The notes below the pieces were generated by a model. That model saw only the letters and a list, made by a program, of their open reading frames with translations, made no database searches and was not told the origin of the DNA. 64,000 bases of DNA, taken from the NCBI RefSeq assembly GCF_003319115.1, contig NZ_QOHF01000004.1, positions 186,001 through 250,000 of the forward strand, given 5' to 3'. This stretch comes from Geodermatophilus sp. TF02-6. GTDB lineage: Bacteria; Actinomycetota; Actinomycetes; Mycobacteriales; Geodermatophilaceae. The first letter of the stretch is position 1. The number at the start of each line of letters is the position of its first letter. The translations under genes and the position numbers were made by a program. Of the stretch, positions 52,123 through 61,525 are shown in pieces.

Positions 52123-52887
52123 TCACCGCAGCGACGGGTCCGGGTCGACGCCGCGCGCCCGCAGGGCGGCCTCGACCGCCTCGCAGACGGTCCGGAGGAC
52201 CGCCACCCGCGCCCAGCGCTTGTTCTCGGCGGCGATGACGTGCCAGGGCGCCGCGGCGGTGTCGGTGCGCTCGAGCATCTCCTCGACGGCGGCCGCGTAG
52301 GCCTCGCGCCTGTCGCGGTTGCGCCAGTCCTCGTCGGTGAGCTTCCAGGCGCGGTAGGGGTCGCCGCGGCGGGACTCGAAGCGGCGCAGCTGCTCCTCGG
52401 GCGACAGGTGCAGCCAGAACTTGACGATGACCGTGCCCTCAGCGGCCAGCGTCTTCTCGAGGTCGTTGATCTCGCCGTACGCACGCCGCCACGCCTCCTC
52501 GGGGGCGAAGCCCTCGACCCGCTCCACCAGCACCCGGCCGTACCAGGTGCGGTCGAGCACCGCCATGCCGCCCCACCCCGGCAGCACCGGCCAGAAGCGC
52601 CACAGGAAGTGGTGCCGCTTCTCGTCGTAGGTGGGCGCGGCGAACTGCGCCACCCGCACGTGCCGCGGGTCGAGCCGCTCGACCAGCCGCTTGATCGCAC
52701 CGCCCTTGCCCGAGGCGTCCCAGCCCTCGAACAGCACGAGCAGCGGCGGCCCCAGCTCGCCCGGCCCGATCTGCCCGCCGAGGAGCAGCCGCAGGTGCAC
52801 CAGCCGCCGCTGGACGGCCTTGAGCTGCTTCCTCTCCTCGTCCTTGGACAGGCGGAGCGACAGGTCGACGTCGGTGAGCCGGCTCAT
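52123..52887 (-). CDS. Polyphosphate kinase 2 family protein
   Basis: 254 residues from ATG 52887. PPK2 phosphorylates nucleotides (usually NDP or NMP) with polyphosphate. Walker A VLFEGWDASGKGGAIKRL, the lid and the DRTWYGRVLVERVEGF box are conserved, with ARRVAQFAAPTYDEKRHHFLW between. The class (I, II or III) is not clear from sequence. Convergent with the SPOUT methyltransferase; a longer frame upstream has no support. Confidence 0.88.
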   Translation of the reverse strand: MSRLTDVDLSLRLSKDEERKQLKAVQRRLVHLRLLLGGQIGPGELGPPLLVLFEGWDASGKGGAIKRLVERLDPRHVRVAQFAAPTYDEKRHHFLWRFWPVLPGWGGMAVLDRTWYGRVLVERVEGFAPEEAWRRAYGEINDLEKTLAAEGTVIVKFWLHLSPEEQLRRFESRRGDPYRAWKLTDEDWRNRDRREAYAAAVEEMLERTDTAAAPWHVIAAENKRWARVAVLRTVCEAVEAALRARGVDPDPSLR

Positions 52888-53012
52888 GCGGTCGAGCCTG
52901 GCCGCTGCGTGCCCGTCGCGCCTCCGGTGGTCCGCGTGAGGTGTCCGACCCGCTCGCCGGGCCACTGCTCGACGTCAGCTGCCGATAACCCACCGTGAGG
53001 AAGGGAGGCGCC

Positions 53013-54278
53013 GTGGGACCGATCCACCCGGACGACACCGGCCTGCCCCCGCCTCCTGCGGACGCCGCGGAGGCCCCCGAGGCGGCGGTCGGGGAACCGA
53101 CCGGACCGGACGACTGGGACGAGTCCTGGCTGCCGGGCTGGTTGGCCGGCGACGTGCGGGAGCCCGAGGCCCAGGAGCCCGGGGGAGGTCCGGCCCGGCA
53201 GCCGGAGGGCGCTCCCGCCGCACCGACCGCGGAGGCCGGTGCCGCGGCCGGGGCCGGGTGCGGCGGACCGGGCCCGGTCGACGAGGCACCCGCCCGCGAC
53301 GGGGACGACGGGTCGGAGGCGGACCGCCCGGCCGAGGAGCCCGCTGGGGAGGACGACGGCTCGGGTGCGGACGACCCGGACGACGCCGCCGCCGGTGAGG
53401 GCGACACCGTGGGCGAGAACGCGCCCGACGAGGACGCCCGCGCCGAGGACGAGCCCGACGGGGACCGTGACGGCGGCCCCGCCCCGGCCCCGCTCGAGGC
53501 CGTTGCCGCGGTCCCGGACCGCGCCGCGCCGCCGGCCACGGTCCGGTCGCGCCGGTGGACCTGGCTGTCCGTGCTCGGCGCTCTCCTCGTCGCCGCGGGG
53601 ATCGCCGGGGCCTCCCTGGTGGCCAGCGCCGGGAGCGCTCCGGTACCGGCCGCGCAGCTCGCCGACGGTCCCGTCCCGTCGTCCGCACCGGCCTCGTCCT
53701 CCGCACCGGCCTCGCCCTCTGCGCCGCCGCCCGCCGCGCCCGCCGCGCCCTCCGTCGCCGACGCCGCCGCGCCGAGCGCCCCGGTGCCCACCACGCCGCC
53801 GTCCGTCGCGGCCGCTCCGGCGGCGGCCGTCGACGTCCCGGTCGGCCGGGTCCGCGCGCCCGCGCCGACCAGCGCCGCCGCCGTCGTCCCCACCCCGACC
53901 CCGGCTGCGCCGAGCCTCCCGGCCCTCGACCCGGCCCCGGCCCAGGCCCCGGCCGCGGTCCCGGTCCCGGTCGCGCATGCACCCGACCGGCCCGCCGACG
54001 GGACAGCGCCCGGACCGGACGTCGCCACGCCGGAGGAGGACCCGGCGGGTCTCCCCGAACCCGCCGACCAGCCGGACGACGCCGCAGAGGAGGACCCCAC
54101 CGCCGAACCGGCGACCCCCTCGAGCGACCCGACCCCCACCTCGACGCCCGAGGCCACACCGTCGGCCGAACCCACCTCCACCCCCACCCCGGAGGACGAC
54201 GCCACGACGACGCCCGGTCCGGCGGACGACCCCGTCCCGTCCCCGGCGGCGACCTCGACGCCCACCCCGACCGGCTGA
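53013..54278 (+). CDS. Single-pass membrane protein with acidic and Pro/Ala/Thr-rich tails, unknown
   Basis: 421 residues from GTG 53013, chosen for AGGGAGG at 53002-53008; GTG 52995 is possible. Residues 1-170 are acidic and Pro/Ala/Gly-rich, cytosolic. A basic stretch (TVRSRRW) is followed by one membrane helix ([23 protein letters not shown], about 180-205). The outer part (about 205-421) is Ala/Pro/Ser/Thr-rich with TPTPTSTP-like repeats and no folded domain. No homology recognised. It could be a cell-envelope spacer or surface protein. GATAAC at 52983 is a possible -10. Confidence 0.75.
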   Translation: MGPIHPDDTGLPPPPADAAEAPEAAVGEPTGPDDWDESWLPGWLAGDVREPEAQEPGGGPARQPEGAPAAPTAEAGAAAGAGCGGPGPVDEAPARDGDDGSEADRPAEEPAGEDDGSGADDPDDAAAGEGDTVGENAPDEDARAEDEPDGDRDGGPAPAPLEAVAAVPDRAAPPATVRSRRWTWLSVLGALLVAAGIAGASLVASAGSAPVPAAQLADGPVPSSAPASSSAPASPSAPPPAAPAAPSVADAAAPSAPVPTTPPSVAAAPAAAVDVPVGRVRAPAPTSAAAVVPTPTPAAPSLPALDPAPAQAPAAVPVPVAHAPDRPADGTAPGPDVATPEEDPAGLPEPADQPDDAAEEDPTAEPATPSSDPTPTSTPEATPSAEPTSTPTPEDDATTTPGPADDPVPSPAATSTPTPTG

Positions 54279-54357
54279 CCGGACGCCGCACGGCGGGAGT
54301 GATCTGGCCCGCGGGCGAGCCCGGGGACCGGTCGGGGATGGGACCATGGAGTGCGCC

Positions 54358-55641
54358 ATGACTGCCCTCCCCCTGGTCTTCGACGCCCCCCGCCGGGGCA
54401 AGCCGCCCCGCCACCTCGCCGACCTGACCCGCGAGGAGGCGCGCGCGGCCGTGACCGAGCTCGGTCAGCCGGCGTTCCGCGCCGACCAGCTGGCGCGGCA
54501 CTTCTACCGGGGCGTGACCGACCCGGCGCAGATGACCGACCTGCCGGCGCCGGTGCGCCGGACGCTCGCCGACGCGCTGCTGCCGGGCCTGCTCACCCCG
54601 GTCCGCCACCAGTCGGCCGACGGCGGCCGCACCCGCAAGACGCTGTGGCGGTTGCACGACGGCGCCCTGGTGGAGAGCGTGCTCATGCGCTACCCCGACC
54701 GGGCCACCGTCTGCATCTCCAGCCAGGCCGGCTGCGGCATGGCCTGCCCCTTCTGCGCCACCGGCCAGAACGGGCTGACCCGCAACCTGTCGGCTGCGGA
54801 GATCACCGGCCAGGCGGTCGCGGCGGCCGCGGCGATGGCGAGCGGGGAGATCCCGGGCGGACCGGGGCGGCTGTCCAACGTGGTGTTCATGGGCATGGGG
54901 GAGCCGCTGGCCAACTACGCGCGGGTCCGCAGGACGCTCGATGCGCTGGTCACGCCGGCCCCGCACGGCCTGGGGCTCTCCCAGCGCTCGGTCACCGTCT
55001 CGACGGTCGGCGTCGTCCCGGCGATCCGCCGGCTCACCGAGGAGGGGCTGCACGTCACCCTCGCGGTGAGCCTGCACGCCCCGGACGACGAGCTGCGCGA
55101 CAGCCTGGTGCCGATCAACACCCGCTGGGAGGTCGCCGAGGTCGTCGCCGCCGCCGACGCCTACGCCGAGCGCACCGGCCGCCGCTACTCGGTGGAGTAC
55201 GCGCTCATCCGCGACGTCAACGACCAACCCGAGCGGGCCGACCTGCTCGGCCGGCTGCTGGCCGGGCGCCGGGCGCACGTCAACCTCATCCCGCTCAACC
55301 CCACGCCGGGCAGCCCGTGGGACGCCAGCCCGCTTCCCGTCCAGCGCGAGTTCGTCGCCCGGCTGCGGGCCGCCGGCGTGCCGACGACGGTCCGCGACAC
55401 CCGCGGCCAGGACATCGACGGCGCCTGCGGGCAGCTGGCCGCCGCCGCAGAAGGAGCCGCAGGAGGACCCCCGGAAGGACCCCTCGCCCCCCGCCGTGGA
55501 AGGACCCCGTCCTCCCACCCCTCGCACGCTCGGGGCGGGACCCGGGACGGGGCCACGGCGGGGTCCTGCAGGGGGCCTGAGCCTCGGGACGGCGCCGAGG
55601 CCGAGCCGCCGGTCGCGCTCGGGGCGGAGGCGGACGCATGA
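54358..55641 (+). CDS. rlmN: Dual-specificity rRNA/tRNA adenine-C2 methyltransferase RlmN
   Basis: Radical SAM enzyme making m2A2503 in 23S rRNA and m2A37 in tRNA. Start ATG 54358, with GGAG at 54348 (ATG 54346 is an alternative). The radical SAM cluster [11 protein letters not shown] is intact, and CISSQAGC and [20 protein letters not shown] follow, with catalytic Cys near the GACGQL end. The normal end is about residue 363. A further 64 residues (from [15 protein letters not shown] on) are translated from a nested hairpin repeat and read to the next gene, an acquired C-terminal tail. The VIT1 ATG overlaps the stop. Confidence 0.92.
   Translation: MTALPLVFDAPRRGKPPRHLADLTREEARAAVTELGQPAFRADQLARHFYRGVTDPAQMTDLPAPVRRTLADALLPGLLTPVRHQSADGGRTRKTLWRLHDGALVESVLMRYPDRATVCISSQAGCGMACPFCATGQNGLTRNLSAAEITGQAVAAAAAMASGEIPGGPGRLSNVVFMGMGEPLANYARVRRTLDALVTPAPHGLGLSQRSVTVSTVGVVPAIRRLTEEGLHVTLAVSLHAPDDELRDSLVPINTRWEVAEVVAAADAYAERTGRRYSVEYALIRDVNDQPERADLLGRLLAGRRAHVNLIPLNPTPGSPWDASPLPVQREFVARLRAAGVPTTVRDTRGQDIDGACGQLAAAAEGAAGGPPEGPLAPRRGRTPSSHPSHARGGTRDGATAGSCRGPEPRDGAEAEPPVALGAEADA
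55484..55577 (+). repeat. Nested hairpin repeats forming the rlmN 3' end
   Basis: An outer copy (left part 55484-55500, right part 55554-55577, CCGCCGTGG / CCACGGCGG arms) encloses an inner copy (about 55499-55556) with CCCCGTCC / GGACGGGG and loop TCGCACGCTC. No stop codon falls in the rlmN frame, so both copies are translated. Confidence 0.75.
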
Positions 55642-56351
55642 GCAGCGCGCCCGCCGCCGAAGCGCACGAGCACACCCACGCCGACGTCTCCGGCGGCTGG
55701 CTGCGGGCCGCCGTCTTCGGCGCCATGGACGGCCTGGTGACCAACACCGCGCTGGTCGCCGGCGTGGGCGGCGGCGGGGCCGCGCCGCGGGCCATCGTGC
55801 TCTCCGGCGTGGCCAGCCTGGTGGCCGGGGCCATCTCGATGGCGCTGGGGGAGTACACCTCGGTCCGGACGCAGAACGAGCAGCTCGACCTCGAGGTGGC
55901 CAAGGAACGCCGCGAGATGGAGCGCAACCCGCACGGCGAGCTGGCCGAGCTGGTGCAGATGCTGCGGGTCCGCGGTGTGGACGACGAGCTGGCCCAGCGG
56001 GTCGCCGTCCAGCTGCACCGCGACCCCGACGTCGCGCTGCGGCTGCACGTCGTCGCCGAGCTGGGGCTCAACCCGGAGGACAAGCCGTCACCCGCGACGG
56101 CGGCGGTCTCCTCGTTCCTCACCTTCGCGACCGGCGCGGCGATCCCGCTGCTGCCGTTCCTGTTCGGGGTCTCGCTGCTGTGGGTGGCCCTGCTGTGCGG
56201 CGGGGTCGGGCTGGCCGCGGCCGGCGCGCTGTCCTCGCGGTTCACCCCGCGGCCGTGGTGGTTCGCCGCCGGCCGCCAGCTGCTGTTCGGCGCGGCCGCG
56301 GCGGGGATCACCTACGCGGTGGGCGTGGCGATCGGCGTCAGCGTCAGCTGA
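55638..56351 (+). CDS. VIT1/CCC1-family iron or manganese transporter-like protein
   Basis: 237 residues from ATG 55638 overlapping the rlmN stop. Five membrane helices in the VIT1 arrangement: [23 protein letters not shown] at the start, [25 protein letters not shown] (metal-binding helix with Glu), a cytosolic loop ([19 protein letters not shown]), then [20 protein letters not shown] and the rest. The family moves Fe2+ or Mn2+; direction here is unknown. Ends 3 bases before the convergent LCP gene end. Confidence 0.88.
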   Translation: MSSAPAAEAHEHTHADVSGGWLRAAVFGAMDGLVTNTALVAGVGGGGAAPRAIVLSGVASLVAGAISMALGEYTSVRTQNEQLDLEVAKERREMERNPHGELAELVQMLRVRGVDDELAQRVAVQLHRDPDVALRLHVVAELGLNPEDKPSPATAAVSSFLTFATGAAIPLLPFLFGVSLLWVALLCGGVGLAAAGALSSRFTPRPWWFAAGRQLLFGAAAAGITYAVGVAIGVSVS

Positions 56352-56354
56352 GCC

Positions 56355-57317
56355 TCACCGCTGGCAGGACAGCCCCGCGGCGGTCAGCGCGTCGGCGGTC
56401 TCCGCGGTGGGCAGGCGGACCGGGACGGGGCCGTCGCGCGCCTCCCCGGGCAGCACGTCGACCCTCGACGGGTCCGTGCCGGCCAGCGCGGCGAAGTCGG
56501 CGAGGGAGGTCGCGGTGTCGACGGTGAGCGCACTCGAGGCCGCCCACGCGGTCGCCTGGAGTCGCCCGGGCTGCAGGGCACCGGTCCGCGCAGCGGCGGC
56601 GAGCGCGGTCAGGACGGTCGCGGCCGCGGAAGCCCGACCGTCGGGGTCCGGGGGGACGGGCACCCAGCGGCCGTCGACGCGGTGCTCGGGATGGCGCGAC
56701 CGGACCAGCGCCAGGGCGGTCCGGCCGTCGACGTGCTGTGGCCCGCCTTCCGTGACGAGCAGGCCGGCCGCGGGGTCGCGCACGGGGACGGGCACGTCGA
56801 GGTCGATCCCGCCGACCGCGTCGACGACCGCCGCGAAGCCGGCCAGGTCGACCGTGACGAGGTGATCGGTGGGGATCCCGAGGTCGCACAGGGCGTCGAC
56901 GGTGCCTTGCGGTCCGCGCAGCCAGGTCAGCGCGAGCCGCTCGGGCACCCGGGGTCCGCGCACCAGCAGGTCCCGGGGGACCGACAGCAGCGAGGTCCGG
57001 TCGCCGTCCTCGTGCACGACCAGGACGACGTCGGCCCGGCTGCCGGGCACCTGCTCGGCCGTTCCGAACTCCGCCATCGGCGCCCCGGCGGGCAGTGCGG
57101 CGCGGTCGTCCAGCCCCAGCAGGACCCACGTCGTGCCCGGCCCCGGGTTCAGGTCGACCGCCACCCGGTCGACGCGGGCGGCGAGCAGCGCGGCGTCGGC
57201 ACCGAGGAGGACCAGCGCGGCGAGGACGACGGCGAGGACGGCGCGTCCGGTCCCGGCACGCGGCGGACGCCGGTCGGGGCGACCCCGACCGGCGTCCGCC
57301 GTCGTCCGTACCGTCAC
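56355..57317 (-). CDS. LytR-CpsA-Psr (LCP) family protein
   Basis: 320 residues from GTG 57317. One N-terminal membrane helix (AVLAVVLAALVLLGADAALLAA) and the LCP domain. The conserved site residues are present: GSRADVVLVV, SLLSVPRDLLV, VGGIDLDVPVPV and ALALVRSRH. The family transfers glycan chains from lipid carriers to peptidoglycan or to proteins. Two bases behind the sortase-type surface protein gene and read in the same direction. Ends next to convergent VIT1. Confidence 0.85.
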   Translation of the reverse strand: MTVRTTADAGRGRPDRRPPRAGTGRAVLAVVLAALVLLGADAALLAARVDRVAVDLNPGPGTTWVLLGLDDRAALPAGAPMAEFGTAEQVPGSRADVVLVVHEDGDRTSLLSVPRDLLVRGPRVPERLALTWLRGPQGTVDALCDLGIPTDHLVTVDLAGFAAVVDAVGGIDLDVPVPVRDPAAGLLVTEGGPQHVDGRTALALVRSRHPEHRVDGRWVPVPPDPDGRASAAATVLTALAAAARTGALQPGRLQATAWAASSALTVDTATSLADFAALAGTDPSRVDVLPGEARDGPVPVRLPTAETADALTAAGLSCQR

Positions 57318-57319
57318 GC

Positions 57320-58270
57320 TCAGACCTGCGGGGCCTCCTTGCGGCGGCGGGCGGCGAACACGGTCGCGCCGCCCAGCAGCACCAGGCCCACACCACCCGC
57401 CAGCGGGACGGCGATGTCCGCGCCGGTGTAGGCCAGGCTCGAGGACGTGGTCTCCAGGCCGGCGCCGGCGACGCTGACCGTGATGGCCTCCTCGAAGTGG
57501 CTGCCCATGGTGCCGTCGTAGGCGATGTGGTGGGTGCCCTCGGGCGTGCCGGCCGGGAGGGTGAACTCCACGGTCAGGACACCCTGGGCGTCAGCGGTGA
57601 AGGTGCCGAGGACGACCGGGGTCGAGTGCAGCACCACGGTGACGACCTCGTGCGGCTTGAAGCCCTTGAGCACCTTGACGACCTTCGTGCCGGGCGCCGC
57701 GGTGGAACCGGTGGTGCCCGAGGCGTTCGTGCTGGCGATGCCCGGGGTGTTGGGGGTCGCGCCCGGCTTCCACTCGGTGCCGGCCGGGGTGCTCGGGGTG
57801 CTGGCAGGCGGGGTCGTGGTCGGGGTGGACGGCGTCGCGGTGGCGGCGGCGAGGGTCACGTGGGCGTCCGGGTACTCGACGGAGGGCGTGGGCGTGGCGT
57901 TCGGGTCGGTGCTGTAGAAGCCCAGGTAGTCCATGCACGCGGAGTGCACGGCGTAGGTCCCCGGGGCGGCGTCGGGCGCGAAGGCGAGCTCCAGCGACCA
58001 CGTCCCGTCGTCCTCCGGGTAGGTCACGTCGATGATGCCGTCATCCCCACCGTTCTCGACGACGACGGCGACGAGGTTCGGGTTGGGCTCCTCACCCGCC
58101 GGACAGTCGGTCCCGGAGACGGTGAACGTCTGCTCCCCCGTGACCGTGGACGGGGCGACCGTCGGGGCGGCCGGCGAGGCCAGGGCGGCCGGGGCGAGCA
58201 GCAGACCCGCCGCGGCCGTCGTGGCGGTGAATCCGGTCAGGGTCGCGATCCGGGTGGTGGTGCGGGACAT
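57320..58270 (-). CDS. Surface protein with LAYTG-type sorting signal
   Basis: 316 residues from ATG 58270. Signal peptide (RTTTRIATLTGFTATTAAAG to about 31, ALASPAAP), an Ig-like region with a Cys pair (DCPAG, HSACMD), a Thr/Pro linker (ATPSTPTTTPPASTPSTPAG), a second beta-rich domain (KVVKVLKGFKPHEVVTVVLH), and the end LAYTGADIAVPLAGGVGLVLLGGATVFAARRRK: LxxTG, membrane helix and basic tail, a sortase substrate signal. Sortase class is not assigned; none is in the window. Paired with LCP. Confidence 0.82.
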   Translation of the reverse strand: MSRTTTRIATLTGFTATTAAAGLLLAPAALASPAAPTVAPSTVTGEQTFTVSGTDCPAGEEPNPNLVAVVVENGGDDGIIDVTYPEDDGTWSLELAFAPDAAPGTYAVHSACMDYLGFYSTDPNATPTPSVEYPDAHVTLAAATATPSTPTTTPPASTPSTPAGTEWKPGATPNTPGIASTNASGTTGSTAAPGTKVVKVLKGFKPHEVVTVVLHSTPVVLGTFTADAQGVLTVEFTLPAGTPEGTHHIAYDGTMGSHFEEAITVSVAGAGLETTSSSLAYTGADIAVPLAGGVGLVLLGGATVFAARRRKEAPQV

Positions 58271-58428
58271 CGACGGCTCTCCGCTCAGGTCTGGAGTCCG
58301 GCGCTCCGGACTGCTCCGACCTGTCTATCGGCTGGTGACAGCCTGTGCTGTAGCTGGGAGTTGACGACGTCCCGCCATCCGGTTGGCGATGGTTGCGCAC
58401 CGCGCCCCACCTGTCACACCAGACACCA

Positions 58429-58457
58429 GAGGCCCGCTCCCGGGAGGAGCGGGCCTC
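58429..58457 (-). terminator. Strong terminator after DUF2631
   Basis: GAGGCCCGCTCC (58429-58440) and GGAGCGGGCCTC (58446-58457) form a perfect 12-bp stem with a 5-base loop, 17 bases downstream of the DUF2631 stop on the minus strand. It separates DUF2631 from the surface protein promoter region. Confidence 0.75.
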
Positions 58458-58474
58458 GGGTCACGAGGAGGCGG

Positions 58475-58801
58475 TCACTGGGCGCGCCAGGCGTTCCTGC
58501 GCCGGAAGAAGTCGGCCACCTTGATCAGGATCATGATCACGGCGATGCCGACGATCCAGATGTCCTCGATGCGGCCCTCGTGGTTGCCGACGAGGTAGGC
58601 GAGGATGAACAGGATCGCGATCCACGAGGCGATCCGGCCCGCCCGGCCGGTCTCGCCGTGCCAGCCCCAGTCCTCCGGCCGCTCGTGCTCGATCGGCTGG
58701 GCGTCGCGGCGGACGATGCCCTCTTCCCGCCGGGGCTGGTTGACCCGGTCGGTCGCGGGGTGGTCCGTGGTGATCCGCTCGCGGTGGGTCTGCTCGGTCA
58801 C
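58475..58801 (-). CDS. DUF2631 membrane protein
   Basis: 108 residues from GTG 58801. The first 60 residues are hydrophilic with [11 protein letters not shown], the DUF2631 box, followed by two helices ([15 protein letters not shown] and [21 protein letters not shown]) and a basic end (RRRNAW). A small actinobacterial family beside dxr; function unknown. CACAAT 8 bases upstream on its strand may be a leaderless-type -10. Confidence 0.85.
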   Translation of the reverse strand: MTEQTHRERITTDHPATDRVNQPRREEGIVRRDAQPIEHERPEDWGWHGETGRAGRIASWIAILFILAYLVGNHEGRIEDIWIVGIAVIMILIKVADFFRRRNAWRAQ

Positions 58802-58889
58802 GGCGCCATTGTGGCAGCCCGTGCTGCGGCCCACCTGCCGAGGGACGACGGCACGTCGCGGCCCTGCGGGCGTCGGGGAGGATGCCGGC

Positions 58890-60092
58890 GTGACCGGAGT
58901 GCGCGAGGTGACCGTGCTGGGCTCCACCGGGTCGATCGGCCGGCAGGCGATCGCCGTGGCCGAGCAGAACCCCGACCGGCTGCGCGTCACCGGGCTGGCC
59001 GCCGGCGGCGGGGACGTCGGCCTGCTGAGCGACCAGGCGCTGTCCCTCGGCGTCCGCACCGTCGCCGTGGCCCGCGCGAGCGCCGCCCAGGACCTGCAGC
59101 TGGCCTTCTACGCCGCCGCGTCCAAGCGCGGCTGGTCGGCGGGGGAGTACGCCCTGCCGGAGATCCTGGCCGGGCCGCGAGCGGCCGAGGAGCTCGCCGC
59201 CCGACCCGCCGACGTCGTCCTCAACGGGATCACCGGCTCGATCGGGCTGGGCCCGACGCTGGCCGCGCTCGGAGCCGGGCGCACCGTCGCCCTGGCCAAC
59301 AAGGAGTCCCTGGTGGCCGGCGGTGACCTCGTCCTCGCCGCTGCGGCGCCCGGGCAGCTGGTCCCGGTCGACTCCGAGCACTCCGCCCTGGCCCAGTGCC
59401 TGCGCGGCGGGCACATGAGCGAGGTGGCCCGGCTGGTGCTCACCGCCAGCGGCGGGCCGTTCCGCGGCCGCAGCGCCGCCGAGCTCGCCGACGTCACCGT
59501 GGAGCAGGCGCTGGCCCACCCGACCTGGGCCATGGGGCCGGTCGTGACGATCAACTCGGCGACCCTGGTCAACAAGGGCCTGGAGCTCATCGAGGCGCAC
59601 CTGCTCTTCGGCGTCCCCTACGCCGACATCGACGTCGTGGTGCACCCACAGTCGATCGTGCACTCGATGGTCACCTTCGCCGACGGCGCCACCATCGCCC
59701 AGGCCAGCCCGCCGGACATGCGACTGCCCATCGCGCTGGCCCTGGCCTGGCCCGACCGGCTGCCGCACGTCCAGCCGGCGCTGGACTGGTCGACGGCGAG
59801 TGCCTGGCAGTTCGCGCCGCTGGACGAGCGGGCGTTCCCCGCCGTCGGGCTGGCCCGCTCCGCCGGCCAGGCCGGGGGCGTGGCACCGGCGGTGTACAAC
59901 GCGGCCAACGAGGAGGCGGTCGGCGCCTTCCTGGTGGGTCGGCTGCCGTTCCCCGGCATCGTCGACCTGGTCGCGCGTACCCTCGACGACGCGCCGGACC
60001 TCGGCGTTCCCACCTGCGTGGACGACGTGCTGGCCGCTGAGCGGTGGGCCCGGGAGCACGCCCGCGCCGCCATCTCCGGAGGCCGACACTGA
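58890..60092 (+). CDS. dxr: 1-deoxy-D-xylulose-5-phosphate reductoisomerase
   Basis: 400 residues from GTG 58890. Second step of the MEP isoprenoid pathway (DXP to MEP, NADPH). [15 protein letters not shown] binds NADPH near 7-21, [14 protein letters not shown], the metal site [23 protein letters not shown], and [26 protein letters not shown] are intact. GTG 58899 is an alternative. The site-2 protease follows by 5 bases and ispG is next, grouping two MEP genes. Confidence 0.95.
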   Translation: MTGVREVTVLGSTGSIGRQAIAVAEQNPDRLRVTGLAAGGGDVGLLSDQALSLGVRTVAVARASAAQDLQLAFYAAASKRGWSAGEYALPEILAGPRAAEELAARPADVVLNGITGSIGLGPTLAALGAGRTVALANKESLVAGGDLVLAAAAPGQLVPVDSEHSALAQCLRGGHMSEVARLVLTASGGPFRGRSAAELADVTVEQALAHPTWAMGPVVTINSATLVNKGLELIEAHLLFGVPYADIDVVVHPQSIVHSMVTFADGATIAQASPPDMRLPIALALAWPDRLPHVQPALDWSTASAWQFAPLDERAFPAVGLARSAGQAGGVAPAVYNAANEEAVGAFLVGRLPFPGIVDLVARTLDDAPDLGVPTCVDDVLAAERWAREHARAAISGGRH

Positions 60093-60097
60093 GCGGA

Positions 60098-61462
60098 GTG
60101 CTCCTCACCGTCCTCGGGATCGTCGCGTTCGCCGTCGGCCTGCTGTTCTCCATCGCCTTCCACGAGGCCGGCCACTTCTTCTGGGCCCGGCGGTTCGGCA
60201 TGCGGGTGCCGCAGTTCATGGTGGGCTTCGGCCCGACGGTGTGGTCGCGGTGGCGCGGCGAGACGGAGTACGGGCTCAAGGCCGTCCCGCTCGGGGGTTA
60301 CATCCGCATCGTCGGGATGATCCCGCCCGCCGAGGAGGGCGAGAGCCGGCGCGCCACCCGGATGCGCTCGTTCATCGCCGAGGTGCGCGGGCAGGCGCAG
60401 AACGACGTCCTGCCCACTGACGGCGACCGCGTCTTCTACCGGAAGCCGTGGTGGCAGCGGGTGATCGTGATGTTCGCCGGGCCGTTCCACAACCTGGTGC
60501 TGGCCGTCGTGTTCTTCGCGGTCACGCTGACCGTCGTCGGCACCAGCGTGTTCACCACGACCGTGGGCCAGGTCCCGGCGTGCGTGCTGCCGGCCGGGGC
60601 CGCCAGCGCCACCGCCGAGGACCCGTGCTCGGTGCCGATCACCGCCGACGGACAGCGCTGCCAGGCCGGCGCGGCCGATTGCGCGCTGCCGCAGCAGAGC
60701 CCCGCCGCGGCCGCCGGGCTGCGCCCGGGCGACACCATCGTGGCGATCGGCGGTGAGCCGCTGACCCGCACCGCCTACGACAGCTGGACGGCGGTGCAGC
60801 AGGCGATCCGCAGCCACCCGGGGCAACCGCTGGCGCTGACCGTCGAGCGGGACGGCGAGCGGCGCGAGCTCACCGTCACGCCGATCCCCAACACCGTCTA
60901 CGCCGATCCCGCGGACCCCGCCGCGGGGACCACGACCGCCGGCTACCTGGGCGTGTCCCCCACCGTCGAGCTGGCCCGCCAGGCGTGGAGCGACGTCCCC
61001 GGCTACTCCGGGATGATCACGGCCAGGTCGGTGGAGCGGCTGGTCGAGATCCCGCAGAAGATCCCGCAGCTGTTCCGGGCGGCCTTCCTCGGCGAGCAGC
61101 GCGACGCGAACGGGCCGGTCGGCGTCGTCGGCGTCGGCCGGATCTCCGGCGAGGTCTTCTCCATCCAGGCGTTCTCCGGCGCGGAGAAGGTCAGCTTCTT
61201 CCTCAGCCTGCTGGCCAGCATCAACCTGGTGCTGTTCCTGTTCAACCTGTTGCCGATCTACCCGCTCGACGGCGGGCACATCGCCGGTGCGCTCTACGAG
61301 AAGGCGCGGTCGGTGGTCGCCCGGCTGCGCGGCCGGCCCGACCCCGGACCGTTCGACATCGCCCGGCTGATGCCGGTCGCCTACGTGGTCGCCGGCCTGT
61401 TCATCGCGCTGTCCGGGCTGCTGCTGGTCGCCGACATCGTCAACCCCATCACGCTGCAGTAG
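60098..61462 (+). CDS. rip: Rip/RseP-type site-2 intramembrane metalloprotease
   Basis: 454 residues from GTG 60098. Cleaves anti-sigma factors inside the membrane. HEAGH (residues 22-26) in the first helix binds zinc, PPDZ-like domain at about 200-285 (QSPAAAAGLRPGDTIVAIGGEPL) and third-helix motif NLLPIYPLDGGH near 380. In mycobacteria Rip1 (Rv2869c) has the same neighbours (dxr, ispG). Cys-rich insertion (VPACVLPA, DPCSV, RCQAGAADCAL) before the PDZ domain suggests disulfides in the extracytoplasmic loop. Confidence 0.93.
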   Translation: MLLTVLGIVAFAVGLLFSIAFHEAGHFFWARRFGMRVPQFMVGFGPTVWSRWRGETEYGLKAVPLGGYIRIVGMIPPAEEGESRRATRMRSFIAEVRGQAQNDVLPTDGDRVFYRKPWWQRVIVMFAGPFHNLVLAVVFFAVTLTVVGTSVFTTTVGQVPACVLPAGAASATAEDPCSVPITADGQRCQAGAADCALPQQSPAAAAGLRPGDTIVAIGGEPLTRTAYDSWTAVQQAIRSHPGQPLALTVERDGERRELTVTPIPNTVYADPADPAAGTTTAGYLGVSPTVELARQAWSDVPGYSGMITARSVERLVEIPQKIPQLFRAAFLGEQRDANGPVGVVGVGRISGEVFSIQAFSGAEKVSFFLSLLASINLVLFLFNLLPIYPLDGGHIAGALYEKARSVVARLRGRPDPGPFDIARLMPVAYVVAGLFIALSGLLLVADIVNPITLQ

Positions 61463-61512
61463 CCGCGGACGGGGTCACAGCGCCGTCACCAGCACCGCCG
61501 TGCCCAGCGGGC

Positions 61513-61525
61513 GATACTGGGTGCC
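61513..61525 (+). promoter_or_regulatory. Candidate leaderless ispG promoter (GATACT)
   Basis: GATACT at 61513-61518, 7 bases before the ATG 61526. No Shine-Dalgarno precedes the ATG, so a leaderless ispG transcript is plausible. The -35 is unclear. Confidence 0.45.
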
